From positions 1 through 64,000 of the forward strand of contig NZ_AXVJ01000058.1 in NCBI RefSeq assembly GCF_000482465.1: 64,000 nucleotides of DNA, written 5' to 3'. Within the stretch, counting starts at the first letter, position 1; the number at the start of each line of letters is the position of its first letter. The translations under genes were made by a program, and so were the position numbers. Positions 17,908-27,652 of the stretch are shown here, one piece after another. Origin of the DNA: Runella limosa DSM 17973 (GTDB lineage: Bacteria; Bacteroidota; Bacteroidia; Cytophagales; Spirosomataceae). The notes below the pieces were generated by a model. It was not told the DNA's origin, did no database searches, and was given only the letters and a program-made list of their open reading frames with translations.

Positions 17908-20900
17908 CTATTCTACCTTCACGACTTTCAAAGTAGCTTGTTGCATCTCTGTCATCACCTTCAAGAAATACATTCCCGTCGGCAATTCACTCACCCCAAA
18001 CTCCTCCTGGTGGGTGTTTGTTTCGGGCACAAATTTTCGACGCAAAACTTCCCGACCCGAAGCATCGCTCAAAGTAGTTTGTACTGTTTGCCCCTTGCTG
18101 TCTGCTACTTGGAGGCGGAGAACACTCAATACAGGGTTTGGCATCACTTGCGCAAAAACGTTATTAGTGGATTTTAGATCCCTCCGGGATGACAAAGTAG
18201 TTGCCCCTTCCGCTGTTCTCGCTGCACCTACGCCGACACCGTCTTTCGATTGGATTCTGAACCAGTATTCTTGGTAGGCCAGCACGTTGCCTTGTGGTTG
18301 GCGCGTTGATGGATAAATACTGCCCCAGCCTTTCATATCCCAATAACGAATACCTAATTTGTACAAACCTTTCGGTAAACCTGCGTCATAGACGTTACCG
18401 CCCGCGCCGTTGTCTTGGTAGAAACCGTAGGCGGGGTGGTTTTGGGCATAAAGCTCAGTCCAGCCTTCGCGGTTGGCGTACATAAAGTAAGGTGCATTGT
18501 TCTCGTGGGTGTTGAATGAGCGAATCACACCCATCTCTGGCGTTGCCAACATGTCAAATGTTAACGAACCATCGGTGCTTAATCCGCAGGCTTCTACGTT
18601 GATTGTCCAGTAACGAGGGGCTATTTTGTTGGCATTTTCTACGTAATACAAAGTCGGGTTTTGCTGTGTACTTTGTTCCAACTCTGGGCCGCCATCACGC
18701 GTGATGAATTGACTACTCCACAACGATTTGTCGTTCGCTGGTTTCACCGCTGATTTGGTTTCACCTACGTTGATCAACGTCACCACAAAAGCATTCCAGT
18801 AAATATCTTTACGAATACTTTCGGCACTTTGGCAACCACCTTCAAATAGACACTTCGCCCAATACGTTTGCTTGGTGACGTTATTAAATGCTACCTGAAA
18901 ACTTGGCGCAGTCACACCTGTATTCCAGAACGTTTGGCTACCTGCGGGGCAATTCGCCGAAATGGTGACCGTTGTACCTGTACATACTATCTCTTGCGAA
19001 GCCGTAATCACTGGCGCTACTTGCGTTGGTGTCAAAGTAAACGTCACCACATTACTCTTTTCACTCACACAACCATTTTCCGTCTGACAACGAGCGTAAT
19101 AAGACGTCGTCTGGCCTGGTACGGTCGAAGGCAAGCTTGGTAAAGCCACATTCGTAGTTGCGTTGTACCAAACTGTTCGCAAACTTCCGCAAGATGATTG
19201 TCCACTGAAACTAGCCGATGGGTTACAACTGCTTGTCGATGACAACGAGACCGTTGGCGCACTTGGAATAGTCACCAATTTTAATCGCATCACACCCGAT
19301 TCAGATTCTACGCAAGATGGCGTTCCGTCTGATTTGCGGCAGCGAACGCGGTAATTGTGATACTGATTGTCCACCAAGCCCGTTGGCACACCCGATGAAT
19401 ATTCACCCCCATCGACTGAGTATAGTGTTATTTCACCCGCTGCGCAATTGGCATTAAACGTCAGCGGAATTGTAACCAAACTACACACTTCTCTGGTCTC
19501 GCCTACGGCAACTGTTACGCCATCTACCACCAACGACACGTTTTGGGGAACAGTGGCGCGGTTATTAATCGTCAACTCAATCACACCCGAGTAAGTAGAA
19601 GCACAACTCGCATCACAAGCCGCTTGGTAGCGATGGGTTTGGTTATTAGATGGTTGGAAAACTGGAGCAGTTGCTGACCACGCACTCCACGCGCCGTTAC
19701 CCACTTGCACGCGCCAAACAGGATTACCAGAAACACACAAACCCGAAACATTAAACTGTAAACTATTCACAGGATTCGCATCTGTGTCACACAAAACAGG
19801 GTTGTTGCCTTCGTTGAGCGTTTGTTGGAGCGTTGTCAACGAAATAGTCGGTGGACCTACTACTGTCACACTTCCCGTAATATTCCCAGAAACACACCCG
19901 CTGGCATTGCCGACGGTCAAGGTGTAAGAAATAGCGTTTCCTGTAGCTGGACCACTCAAATTCACCACAATTGGGTTTGTTAAAACGCCGTTGCTAACGG
20001 TCGTAATGCCTGCTCCCGAAACTGAGTAGGTGGTTGGAGTACCCATCACGACCGTATAAGGGATTGTAAAAGACGTAACGCCCGCGCAAATCGGCGAACT
20101 CGTTCCTGTCGCGATGTTTAACGCACTTGGAACTGCATTCACCGTCAACAATAAACCCGATGAGATACAACCCGTCGTCGTGTTCTTGGCAGTTACTGTG
20201 TATGGGCCTGAGTCCAATCCGCTAAACGTTCCCGATGTTTGGTAAGGACCGCCAATGCTGTATTGAATATCCCCGTCCACAGGCGCAGTGACCACAATTG
20301 TACCCGTTGGCGTCGTACACGTTGGCTGTACCGTCACCGAAGCCGTGGGTATCGCGGGGGCATTAGGAACTGTATTCACCGTCAAAGACAAGCCCGATGA
20401 GATACAACCCGTCGTCGTATTCTTCGCTGTTACTGTGTATGGGCCTGGGTTCAAGCCACTAAACGTTCCCAATGTTTGGTAAAGACCGCCGATGCTGTAC
20501 TCAATCCCTGTTCCCGAAGGCGCGGTGACTACAATCGTTCCCGTCGGTGTCGTACACGTCGGCTGTACCGTCACCGAAGCCGTGGGTATCGCGGGGGCAT
20601 TAGGAACTGCATTCACCGTCAATGACAAACCCGATGAAATACAACCCGTTGTCGTATTCTTCGCCGTTACTGTGTATGGGCCTGGGTTCAACCCGCTAAA
20701 CGTTCCTAATGTTTGGTAAGGACCACCAATACTGTATTGAATATCCCCGTCCACAGGCGCGGTGACTACAATCGTTCCCGTCGGTGTCGTACACGTCGGC
20801 TGTACCGTCACCGAAGCCGTGGGCGTTGCTGGCGCGCTTGGAACGGCATTCACCGTCAATGACAAACCCGATGAAATACAACCCGTTGTCGTATTCTTCG

Positions 20901-23900
20901 CCGTTACTGTGTATGGGCCTGGGTTCAAACCGCTAAACGTTCCCGAAATTTGGTAAGGACCGCCAATGCTGTATTGAATATCCCCGTCCACAGGCGCGGT
21001 GACTACAATCGTGCCCTTTGAAATCGTACACGTCGGCTGTACCGTCACCGAAGCCGTGGGTATCGCGGGGGCATTAGGAACTGCATTCACTGTCAACGAC
21101 AAACCCGATGAAATACAGCCCGTTGTCGTGTTCTTCGCCGTTACTGTGTATGGACCTGGGTTCAAGCCACTAAACGTTCCCGAAGTTTGGTAAAGACCGC
21201 CGATGCTGTACTCAATCCCTGTTCCCAAAGGCGCAGTGACTTCAATCGTTCCCGTCGGTGTCGTACACGTTGGCTGTACCGTCACCGAGGCTGTTGGCGT
21301 AGCGGGGGCACTTGGAACTGCATTCACTGTCAACGACAAACCCGATGAAATACAGCCCGTTGTCGTGTTCTTGGCCGTTACTGTGTATGGGCCTGAGTCC
21401 AAACCGCTAAACGTTCCCGAAATTTGGTAAGGACCACCAATACTGTATTGAATATCTCCGTCCACAGGCGCGGTGACTACAATCGTTCCCGTTGAAGTCG
21501 TACACGTCGGCTGAACCGTCACCGAAGCCGTGGGTATCGCGGGGGCATTAGGAACTGCATTCACCGTCAACGATAAACCTGATGAAATACAACCCGTTGT
21601 CGTGTTCTTGGCAGTTACCGTGTATGGGCCTGAGTCCAACCCGCTAAACGTTCCCGAAATTTGGTAAGGGCCGCCAATGCTGTATTGAATATCCCCGTCC
21701 ACAGGCGCAGTGACCACAATCGTACCCTTTGGCGTCGTACACGTCGGCTGTAACGTCACCGAAGCCGTGGGTGTTGCTGGCGCGCTTGGAACGGCATTCA
21801 CCGTCAATGACAAACCCGATGAAATACAACCCGTTGTCGTATTCTTCGCCGTTACTGTGTATGGGCCTGGGTTCAACCCGCTAAACGTTCCCGAAATTTG
21901 GTAAGGACCACCAATACTGTATTGAATATCTCCGTCCACAGGCTCAGTGACCACAATCGTTCCCGTTGAAGTCGTACACGTCGGCTGAACCGTCACCGAA
22001 GCCGTAGGCGTTGCTGGAATGACGCTTATATCTCCCGTGATAGTCCAGCCTTTGGTGGTTGTCAGCGTGTTGCGGGCTGATTGGGCAGCGCAGTATTTGA
22101 GTGGTGAGGCATCGCCCAGGTTTTTATTGGTATAGCCACCGTTATTCCAGCCTATGAGCGTGGCATCGTAATTGTCCACCGATAGGCCTGAGTTTCTGAG
22201 CATATCGGTCATGTCAGTTACTAAACTGATGTTCAAAGACCCTAAATTTTGGTTAAAAGCCCTTGCACCAGCAAACATTTCTGACATATTAGTCACGGCA
22301 GCGGTGCTCCAAGTGCCTATATTTTGGTTAAAAGCCCTTGCACTGGCAAACATGGCACTCATACTGGTTACGGCAGCGGTAGTGAAACTGTTGGGCAGGG
22401 CTTGGTTGTAGTTACTGCAACCAGAAAACATCGCACTCATATCGGTTACGGCAGCGGTGTTGAAACTGCTTGGCAGGGCTTGGTTATAGTCCAAACAATT
22501 CCGAAACATGGAGCTCATGTCGGTTACGGCAGCGGTGTTGAAACTGCTCGGTAAGGCTTGGTTGTAGGTGATACAAGCATCAAACATACCTCTCATATTC
22601 GTAACGGACACCGTGTTAAAACTTAGCGGTAAGACCTGATTGTAAGCCCTGCAGTCAGCAAACATATCAATCATGTCGGTTACGGCAGCGGTGTTGAAAC
22701 TGCTCGGCAAGACGTGATTGTAGTTGACGCAACCATCAAACATACCTCTCATATTGGTTACAGCCGCAGTGTTGAAACTGATTGGTAAGGCTTTGTTGTA
22801 GGCACTGCAACCCTCAAACATACTTCTCATATTGGTTACAGCAGCGGTATTAAAACTGCTCGGTAAGGTCTGGTTATAGTCGATACAACGATAAAATAGA
22901 TAACTCATATCGGTGACAGAAGCTGTACTGAAACTGTTGGGTAAGGCTTTGTTATAGTCACCGCAATCAGAAAACATATTATTCATCTTGGTTACCTGGG
23001 CCGTATTGAAAGTGCTGGGCAGGGCTTGGTTATAGATAGTGCACCCACTAAACATATAACTCATATCGGTGACAGCTGTGGTATTGAATCCTACGGGTAA
23101 AGCTTGATTGAAGCTACGGCAATTGGCAAACATAAAACTCATATCCGTAACGGCGGCGGTATTGGGCACATCGGTGGCGTTGAGTACCATGTTCTCACAG
23201 CCCCAGAAAGCCTTTTCCATACTTGTCCACACAATGCTGCCCCACTGTTGGATGGACACTAGTTTACGCCTGTCGCCTTCAATGTTAAAGTATATTCTGG
23301 GAAAATCGCCTCGGATGGCTACCGTATAAGTACCCGCCGTACCGTAGTTGTGCGTAACGTTACCCGTCAAACCAAACTCATCAAACGTACCATCGTTGTT
23401 CCAGTCCACGTCGTAGTTGTAGCCACTGCCCGTGGTCGGAATTGTGATGGAAGTACTGTTGGATGTACCTACATTGTCGGTTTTCCAAGTGGTGACAAAA
23501 GGCGTTCCTCCGTAGCCTTCGATGGCGAAGGTATAAGGATTCTCATCTGGGTCATTGTTTGGAATACTAATCGTAGCCGTGCGTTTACCCGCTACAGTCG
23601 GGTCGAATGTGACCGTAAATGTAGTAGAACTACCCACAGGAATGGTTGTGAGGCTAGGCTGAGTAATAACAAAATCAGTTGTACCTCCCGTAATTGTCCC
23701 CAAAACCAAGGCAGCTGTTGCCGTATTGGGATTTTCAATGGTAAACGTACGGGTCACCGAGCCGCTCGGCACTGATACGGCCCCAAAATCGGTATGGTCA
23801 GTAATGATTGGGGTATTATCTCCACTGACGATGTTTTGACTGTTACCTTTCACGTTAATCTCAGCCACCGCTGCCGAAGCTACCGTTATCACCACATCGT

Positions 23901-26712
23901 TGTTGTCCGAACCTCCCGTGTAGGAAATCGTTGCATTTAATCCACTTCCTCTAAAATTAGGAATCGTCGCTCCTTGCGCTAGATTATTGAACGTACCCAC
24001 GATGGCATCCGTGCCGTCGTTGTTGACAATGGTGAAAGTATTTCCAGCAACAGGGACGTAGCTACCCGAAAGTACCAAGTTCAACCCTGTTAAATCAATC
24101 GCTCCCTGTATATTCAATTCGTCATACTCTGTATTGACCGTTGTGCCACCGATGGCGATATTAAGGTTATTGCCAGAAGTAAACGAAATAGTATTGCCGC
24201 TCAAATCCACGGTTGTAGCCTTAGGATTTATCCCGCCAGCAGCATTAATGGTAATATTACCAGTACCTGCCCCAAATGACTGATTCAGGTTGAGTGCTTG
24301 CCCAGTAATTAAATAAATATTGCCAGCAGCGTGGGTAATGGCTTGATTTACATTGATGGCGCCTGTATTGGCATTTCCGAAATGAATAGCTCCTCCTGTA
24401 ACATTATCAAATTCAAAATCAGAGATAAGGATTGGGTTTGAGGCTACTTCGCTGGTAGAAACAAAATTAATTTCAGTCCCATTAGTCAATGGCAAAAACG
24501 TAATTTTATTAGAAGGGTGGCCTGTTATTAAAGCCTGATTATCCAAGACTGAGGCAAAACTATTGGTAGTCACTGTTATATCCCCACCATTGATAGATGT
24601 CTTGATTTCACCATTTACGCCGTTTATGTCCGTATTTTCTACGAAAACCCCATGAGAACTGTTACTACCACCTTCTTTCCCTGTAACAGTTATGTTCCCT
24701 CCATTACTCGTAATTGCAGCACTTACTCTAACGCCAAGGTTTCCTGTTCCAGTACCTGGGCCACCTTCTCCATAAAGCGTTAACGTACCCATTCCCCCAG
24801 GTGAAACTGAGCTAGAGGCAATAACGACTCCCGCACAAAAACGGGCGTTTCCTGAGCCTCCTCCATACCCATTGAAAAGTATATTTCCTCCCGCAGTAGT
24901 TACTGTTCCACTTAATATATAAACCCCACCTGACCCTTCCTCAGTATAGTTTAGGCTTCCTCGCCCTGTTATTGTAATATTGCCCGAACCGCCTGCTGCA
25001 ATCGCCCCACGAACAAATACGCCATGGTACCCTAAACCAATACCCCCGCTGTTGAATCCAGTTCCATCTCCAGTACCATTCATAACAATGTTTCCATCCG
25101 TCGAACTCACTTCGCTGTTTTCAAGTACAGATACTCCGTAACTTCTATAACCACTCGTAGGCCCACCGATACCTTCTAATGTTACGGTGTTGGTTCCGCC
25201 TAGTATTTTTGCGCTACTACTTAAATAAATGCCTTGGTTGTCATTTCCTGTATTTCCTCCTTTCCCTTTTACGGTGAGTAAACCACTGCCCGTCACCTGA
25301 AACAACGCATTTAGACCGTTTAATCGTACACCTACAAAATTACCACTTGTAGGCGTACTTTGCTGGTTAGCTTCAACCACGAGATTGCCGTTGGCGGTCG
25401 TTAGCCCTCCTCCTGTGTTTACCAAAACATTCTGGCTTACCTTTATCGTAGCATTACCCGTTCCAGTCAAAGCCACATTTGCACCAGTGGCAATATTCAC
25501 AACATCCCTACCAGGAGAAGCATCATCATTCTGTAAGTCTAAATCCAGGTTGGCATTTGCCGCAAAAGTTATGTTACCATTCATATTCACAATGTCATCG
25601 CCAACACCCGCGTTGATTGTCAGACTGGGCAATGCGGAGGTAAACGCTCCGACATTGATAATATCATGGCCTGCATTTGTATTGATGACAATGCCTGTAT
25701 TACCAGAAATGGGTATATCAGCAGGCGTTGTAAATGGCGTAACAGCACCCCCGTCAATGCTGTACGTTCTGCCTGATACAAAGAAGCGGATAGTTGAATT
25801 GCTTTCACTTATGTCTATGGTTTCACCATTACCACCGACATCGTTGATAGTCACCGTATTATTGGCGGTAGAAATCGTATAGTCAGCCGAGGACGATAGA
25901 ACCGTGCCTACCCCCTCAATAGCAAACGTATAAGGTCTTTCGTCTTCATCATCATTGGCAATGGTCAGGAGTGCGGTTCGTACCCCGTTTCCCGAAGGAT
26001 TAAATGTTATTTGGAACGTGGTAGATCCAAAACGTGGTACGGGTGACGACGGTGCCGCAGTTAACGTAAAATCTGACGCATGGGTACCAGTAATCGCTAC
26101 TTTTGTTGGCGTACCCGTAAGATTAAGCGCGGCACTTTCATTGTTTTCAATCGTAAAAGTGCGAACTATCGAGCCTGCTGTTACAAATTCTGCCCCAAAA
26201 TGGGTATGATTATTCGTAATGGGCGTTGAGCTACCGCTCGCAATTGGGTATCCGTTTCCGAAAACATCCATTTCGGGCTCAATGCCAAATCCTAAAAAAT
26301 TGAGCCTAAAAGGACTTTCGTCTGAGTCATTGCTGGTGATAGTAACTGTTGCTGTTCTTCTACCTGCAACGGAAGGATTAAAGGTAATTCTTAAGGTAGT
26401 AGTAGCATTAGGAGCAAGTGTAGTGCTGGGTGAATTGCCGACTGTAAAATCGCCCGCCTCTGTTCCAGTGATTTCAATCGATGAAATGGTAAGTGTACCA
26501 GTCCCCCTGTTTTCAATGGTAAAGTCGCTACTCAACGTTCCATTACTCAAGGGAATTGAGCTAAAAAGCGTCCCATTGTTATTACTTACCCCAGCATTAT
26601 TTGGAACATTAGTAGAACCGTATTTGACACTAATATCGGGGGTTTGGGCTAATGAGCTAAAACTGGCTATGGTAATAACCCAAAATGCCAGTATCGTAAA
26701 AAGATTTTTCAT
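17908..26712 (-). CDS. Giant T9SS-secreted multidomain adhesin C with SprB-like and BspA-like repeats (2934 aa)
   Basis: The start at 26712 is preferred because it opens a signal peptide (MKNLFTILAFWVITIASFSSLAQ); an in-frame start 34 codons upstream only adds odd sequence. Domains in order: two choice-of-anchor-D/Hydin-like domains (30-270); a beta-rich passenger paralogous to protein A (about 280-920) ending in NFRGSGLNATISY; another choice-of-anchor-D domain; a PKD-like segment (GYNYDVDWNNDGTFDE); 12-13 BspA/DUF285 repeats of 26 residues (AVTDMSxMFxxC..YNQALP); eight 79-residue SprB-like repeats (about 1567-2198); the C-terminal module shared with protein B; and a T9SS sorting domain (VMPNPVLSVLRLQV ... 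KVVKVE). SprB in Flavobacterium is a gliding adhesin, so a surface adhesion or motility role is plausible but unproven. Confidence 0.9.
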   Translation of the reverse strand: MKNLFTILAFWVITIASFSSLAQTPDISVKYGSTNVPNNAGVSNNNGTLFSSIPLSNGTLSSDFTIENRGTGTLTISSIEITGTEAGDFTVGNSPSTTLAPNATTTLRITFNPSVAGRRTATVTITSNDSDESPFRLNFLGFGIEPEMDVFGNGYPIASGSSTPITNNHTHFGAEFVTAGSIVRTFTIENNESAALNLTGTPTKVAITGTHASDFTLTAAPSSPVPRFGSTTFQITFNPSGNGVRTALLTIANDDEDERPYTFAIEGVGTVLSSSADYTISTANNTVTINDVGGNGETIDISESNSTIRFFVSGRTYSIDGGAVTPFTTPADIPISGNTGIVINTNAGHDIINVGAFTSALPSLTINAGVGDDIVNMNGNITFAANANLDLDLQNDDASPGRDVVNIATGANVALTGTGNATIKVSQNVLVNTGGGLTTANGNLVVEANQQSTPTSGNFVGVRLNGLNALFQVTGSGLLTVKGKGGNTGNDNQGIYLSSSAKILGGTNTVTLEGIGGPTSGYRSYGVSVLENSEVSSTDGNIVMNGTGDGTGFNSGGIGLGYHGVFVRGAIAAGGSGNITITGRGSLNYTEEGSGGVYILSGTVTTAGGNILFNGYGGGSGNARFCAGVVIASSSVSPGGMGTLTLYGEGGPGTGTGNLGVRVSAAITSNGGNITVTGKEGGSNSSHGVFVENTDINGVNGEIKTSINGGDITVTTNSFASVLDNQALITGHPSNKITFLPLTNGTEINFVSTSEVASNPILISDFEFDNVTGGAIHFGNANTGAINVNQAITHAAGNIYLITGQALNLNQSFGAGTGNITINAAGGINPKATTVDLSGNTISFTSGNNLNIAIGGTTVNTEYDELNIQGAIDLTGLNLVLSGSYVPVAGNTFTIVNNDGTDAIVGTFNNLAQGATIPNFRGSGLNATISYTGGSDNNDVVITVASAAVAEINVKGNSQNIVSGDNTPIITDHTDFGAVSVPSGSVTRTFTIENPNTATAALVLGTITGGTTDFVITQPSLTTIPVGSSTTFTVTFDPTVAGKRTATISIPNNDPDENPYTFAIEGYGGTPFVTTWKTDNVGTSNSTSITIPTTGSGYNYDVDWNNDGTFDEFGLTGNVTHNYGTAGTYTVAIRGDFPRIYFNIEGDRRKLVSIQQWGSIVWTSMEKAFWGCENMVLNATDVPNTAAVTDMSFMFANCRSFNQALPVGFNTTAVTDMSYMFSGCTIYNQALPSTFNTAQVTKMNNMFSDCGDYNKALPNSFSTASVTDMSYLFYRCIDYNQTLPSSFNTAAVTNMRSMFEGCSAYNKALPISFNTAAVTNMRGMFDGCVNYNHVLPSSFNTAAVTDMIDMFADCRAYNQVLPLSFNTVSVTNMRGMFDACITYNQALPSSFNTAAVTDMSSMFRNCLDYNQALPSSFNTAAVTDMSAMFSGCSNYNQALPNSFTTAAVTSMSAMFASARAFNQNIGTWSTAAVTNMSEMFAGARAFNQNLGSLNISLVTDMTDMLRNSGLSVDNYDATLIGWNNGGYTNKNLGDASPLKYCAAQSARNTLTTTKGWTITGDISVIPATPTASVTVQPTCTTSTGTIVVTEPVDGDIQYSIGGPYQISGTFSGLNPGPYTVTAKNTTTGCISSGLSLTVNAVPSAPATPTASVTLQPTCTTPKGTIVVTAPVDGDIQYSIGGPYQISGTFSGLDSGPYTVTAKNTTTGCISSGLSLTVNAVPNAPAIPTASVTVQPTCTTSTGTIVVTAPVDGDIQYSIGGPYQISGTFSGLDSGPYTVTAKNTTTGCISSGLSLTVNAVPSAPATPTASVTVQPTCTTPTGTIEVTAPLGTGIEYSIGGLYQTSGTFSGLNPGPYTVTAKNTTTGCISSGLSLTVNAVPNAPAIPTASVTVQPTCTISKGTIVVTAPVDGDIQYSIGGPYQISGTFSGLNPGPYTVTAKNTTTGCISSGLSLTVNAVPSAPATPTASVTVQPTCTTPTGTIVVTAPVDGDIQYSIGGPYQTLGTFSGLNPGPYTVTAKNTTTGCISSGLSLTVNAVPNAPAIPTASVTVQPTCTTPTGTIVVTAPSGTGIEYSIGGLYQTLGTFSGLNPGPYTVTAKNTTTGCISSGLSLTVNTVPNAPAIPTASVTVQPTCTTPTGTIVVTAPVDGDIQYSIGGPYQTSGTFSGLDSGPYTVTAKNTTTGCISSGLLLTVNAVPSALNIATGTSSPICAGVTSFTIPYTVVMGTPTTYSVSGAGITTVSNGVLTNPIVVNLSGPATGNAISYTLTVGNASGCVSGNITGSVTVVGPPTISLTTLQQTLNEGNNPVLCDTDANPVNSLQFNVSGLCVSGNPVWRVQVGNGAWSAWSATAPVFQPSNNQTHRYQAACDASCASTYSGVIELTINNRATVPQNVSLVVDGVTVAVGETREVCSLVTIPLTFNANCAAGEITLYSVDGGEYSSGVPTGLVDNQYHNYRVRCRKSDGTPSCVESESGVMRLKLVTIPSAPTVSLSSTSSCNPSASFSGQSSCGSLRTVWYNATTNVALPSLPSTVPGQTTSYYARCQTENGCVSEKSNVVTFTLTPTQVAPVITASQEIVCTGTTVTISANCPAGSQTFWNTGVTAPSFQVAFNNVTKQTYWAKCLFEGGCQSAESIRKDIYWNAFVVTLINVGETKSAVKPANDKSLWSSQFITRDGGPELEQSTQQNPTLYYVENANKIAPRYWTINVEACGLSTDGSLTFDMLATPEMGVIRSFNTHENNAPYFMYANREGWTELYAQNHPAYGFYQDNGAGGNVYDAGLPKGLYKLGIRYWDMKGWGSIYPSTRQPQGNVLAYQEYWFRIQSKDGVGVGAARTAEGATTLSSRRDLKSTNNVFAQVMPNPVLSVLRLQVADSKGQTVQTTLSDASGREVLRRKFVPETNTHQEEFGVSELPTGMYFLKVMTEMQQATLKVVKVE
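18172..18200. repeat. REP-like insert in the linker of gene C
   Basis: The sequence around GATCCCTCCGGGATGACAAA contains the palindrome ATCCCTCCGGGAT. It is translated in frame inside the linker between the shared C-terminal module and the T9SS sorting domain. Gene B has an unrelated GC-rich palindrome at the corresponding position (5530-5575). Confidence 0.4.
20119..22014 (-). repeat. Eight tandem 237-bp repeats inside gene C
   Basis: Eight in-frame copies of a 79-codon unit beginning with A(T/I)PTASVTVQPTCT and ending in TVNAVP(S/N)AP occupy exactly 1896 bp. Copies ending PSAP are always followed by ATPT and copies ending PNAP by AIPT, which points to expansion by 474-bp dimers. Copies 4 and 7 carry a variant centre (GTGIEYSIGGLYQT). 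Such an array is prone to copy-number change by recombination. Confidence 0.9.
22140..23170 (-). repeat. BspA/DUF285-type 78-bp repeats inside gene C
   Basis: Twelve to thirteen 26-residue units of the pattern VTDMSxMFxxCxxYNQALPxSFNTA are encoded in tandem. The last two or three have diverged (FNQNIGTW, FNQNLGSL). These are leucine-rich-like surface repeats known from BspA-type adhesins. Confidence 0.8.
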
Positions 26713-26750
26713 GGGTAGAAACGTTTGAATGAGTTTAACATGAGTCGGTA

Positions 26751-26812
26751 GTAGAAAAAGGAGGTAGAAACATTTCGTCAAATGCCCCCAGACACCTCCT
26801 TCCCTTTCTACC
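26751..26812. other. Long imperfect hairpin between the lipoprotein gene and gene C
   Basis: GTAGAAAAAGGAGGT (26751-26765) pairs imperfectly with ACCTCCTTCCCTTTCTAC (26794-26811), leaving a loop of about 28 nt. It lies between the lipoprotein stop codon and the gene C start, so it may be a terminator or mRNA leader structure. No clear T-run is present. Confidence 0.35.
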
Positions 26813-26849
26813 ATGAAAGATTATGAGTAGGGTATTGAAAAACTATTGG

Positions 26850-27593
26850 TTATTGCATCATCATTAGGTCATCGAGGCTTACCACGATGTCGTCGCCCAC
26901 TTGCTTGATGCTGTATTTCATCGGATAGTAGCCCGCCTTTGCAAACTTGGTCGGCAGCGGCATTGATTTGGTCAAGTTCGGCTTGCTACTCAAAAACTCG
27001 TGACTTACCATTGGTTCGACAAACGTCATTTTGCCATCGTACGAACCATAAATAAGCGTTTCGGTAAACTTGCCCTTTCCTGATAATTCTGGAGACGCAG
27101 GATCAGCCCAGTGAACGCCCATTTCGGGAACACCCGCAGGGAGGCGGATGTAGCTGGTAGGAATGTAGCCCGCCGCAGGGAGGTTGTCAAATTTGGCAGG
27201 AGCTACTGGATAGGCAGGTATCGCTTTCCGCTCTGCAAGCGCCTGAATATAAAAGTGCATGTCAAAATGGGCTACGTCGTAGGTGCCTGGCGGCTCGTGA
27301 CCCGTGTGCAGATAGTCGAGCATGATGTGGTCAAAAGGCACTTGACCGATGGCTTCGTTGGGCAGGCTCAACACCAGCGCAATTCCTCCGTGCGGTAGGT
27401 TGTCGAGCGCGCCTTTGGTCATGGTAAAGCCCAGAGAAGAAGGCTTGTTGTCGGTCGTGAATTTAATCCAAGAATACGCCTTACCGTTTCCGATGTTTTG
27501 GGACGCGCCCGTGTAGGTAGGTGCTACGTTTTCGTCTTTGCTGCATCCGAACATCATCGCTGTAGCGAATAATAATACAAGTAGTTTTTTCAT
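26850..27593 (-). CDS. Secreted lipoprotein, possible DUF5602/TTHB210-like (247 aa)
   Basis: An N-terminal lipoprotein signal ends in a lipobox (LLFATAMMFGCSKDE), so the mature protein starts at about Cys17. The mid-region has HTGHEPPGTYDVAHFDMHFY, a His-rich motif that I associate, from memory, with the DUF5602/TTHB210-like family; a second conserved patch is MGVHWADPASPE. The clustered His/Asp/Glu could bind a metal, but this is inference. The gene lies between a hybrid two-component regulator and giant adhesin gene C, on the same strand. Phased 21-bp repeats lie upstream (27653-27771), so it is probably regulated together with gene A, which has the same repeats. Confidence 0.75.
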   Translation of the reverse strand: MKKLLVLLFATAMMFGCSKDENVAPTYTGASQNIGNGKAYSWIKFTTDNKPSSLGFTMTKGALDNLPHGGIALVLSLPNEAIGQVPFDHIMLDYLHTGHEPPGTYDVAHFDMHFYIQALAERKAIPAYPVAPAKFDNLPAAGYIPTSYIRLPAGVPEMGVHWADPASPELSGKGKFTETLIYGSYDGKMTFVEPMVSHEFLSSKPNLTKSMPLPTKFAKAGYYPMKYSIKQVGDDIVVSLDDLMMMQ

Positions 27594-27652
27594 GATTGGA
27601 ATGAGTTAAAAGTGATACCCAAAATTGGTGGTTTGCTGGATGCAAGTGTTAT

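Noticed and set aside
20119-22014. Regular repeats that could be taken for a CRISPR array
   Set aside because: The units are 237 bp, head to tail without spacers, and stay in the reading frame of gene C, so they encode protein repeats.
26713-26814. N-terminal extension of gene C by 34 codons
   Set aside because: It reads through a hairpin region and would bury the signal peptide that starts at 26712.
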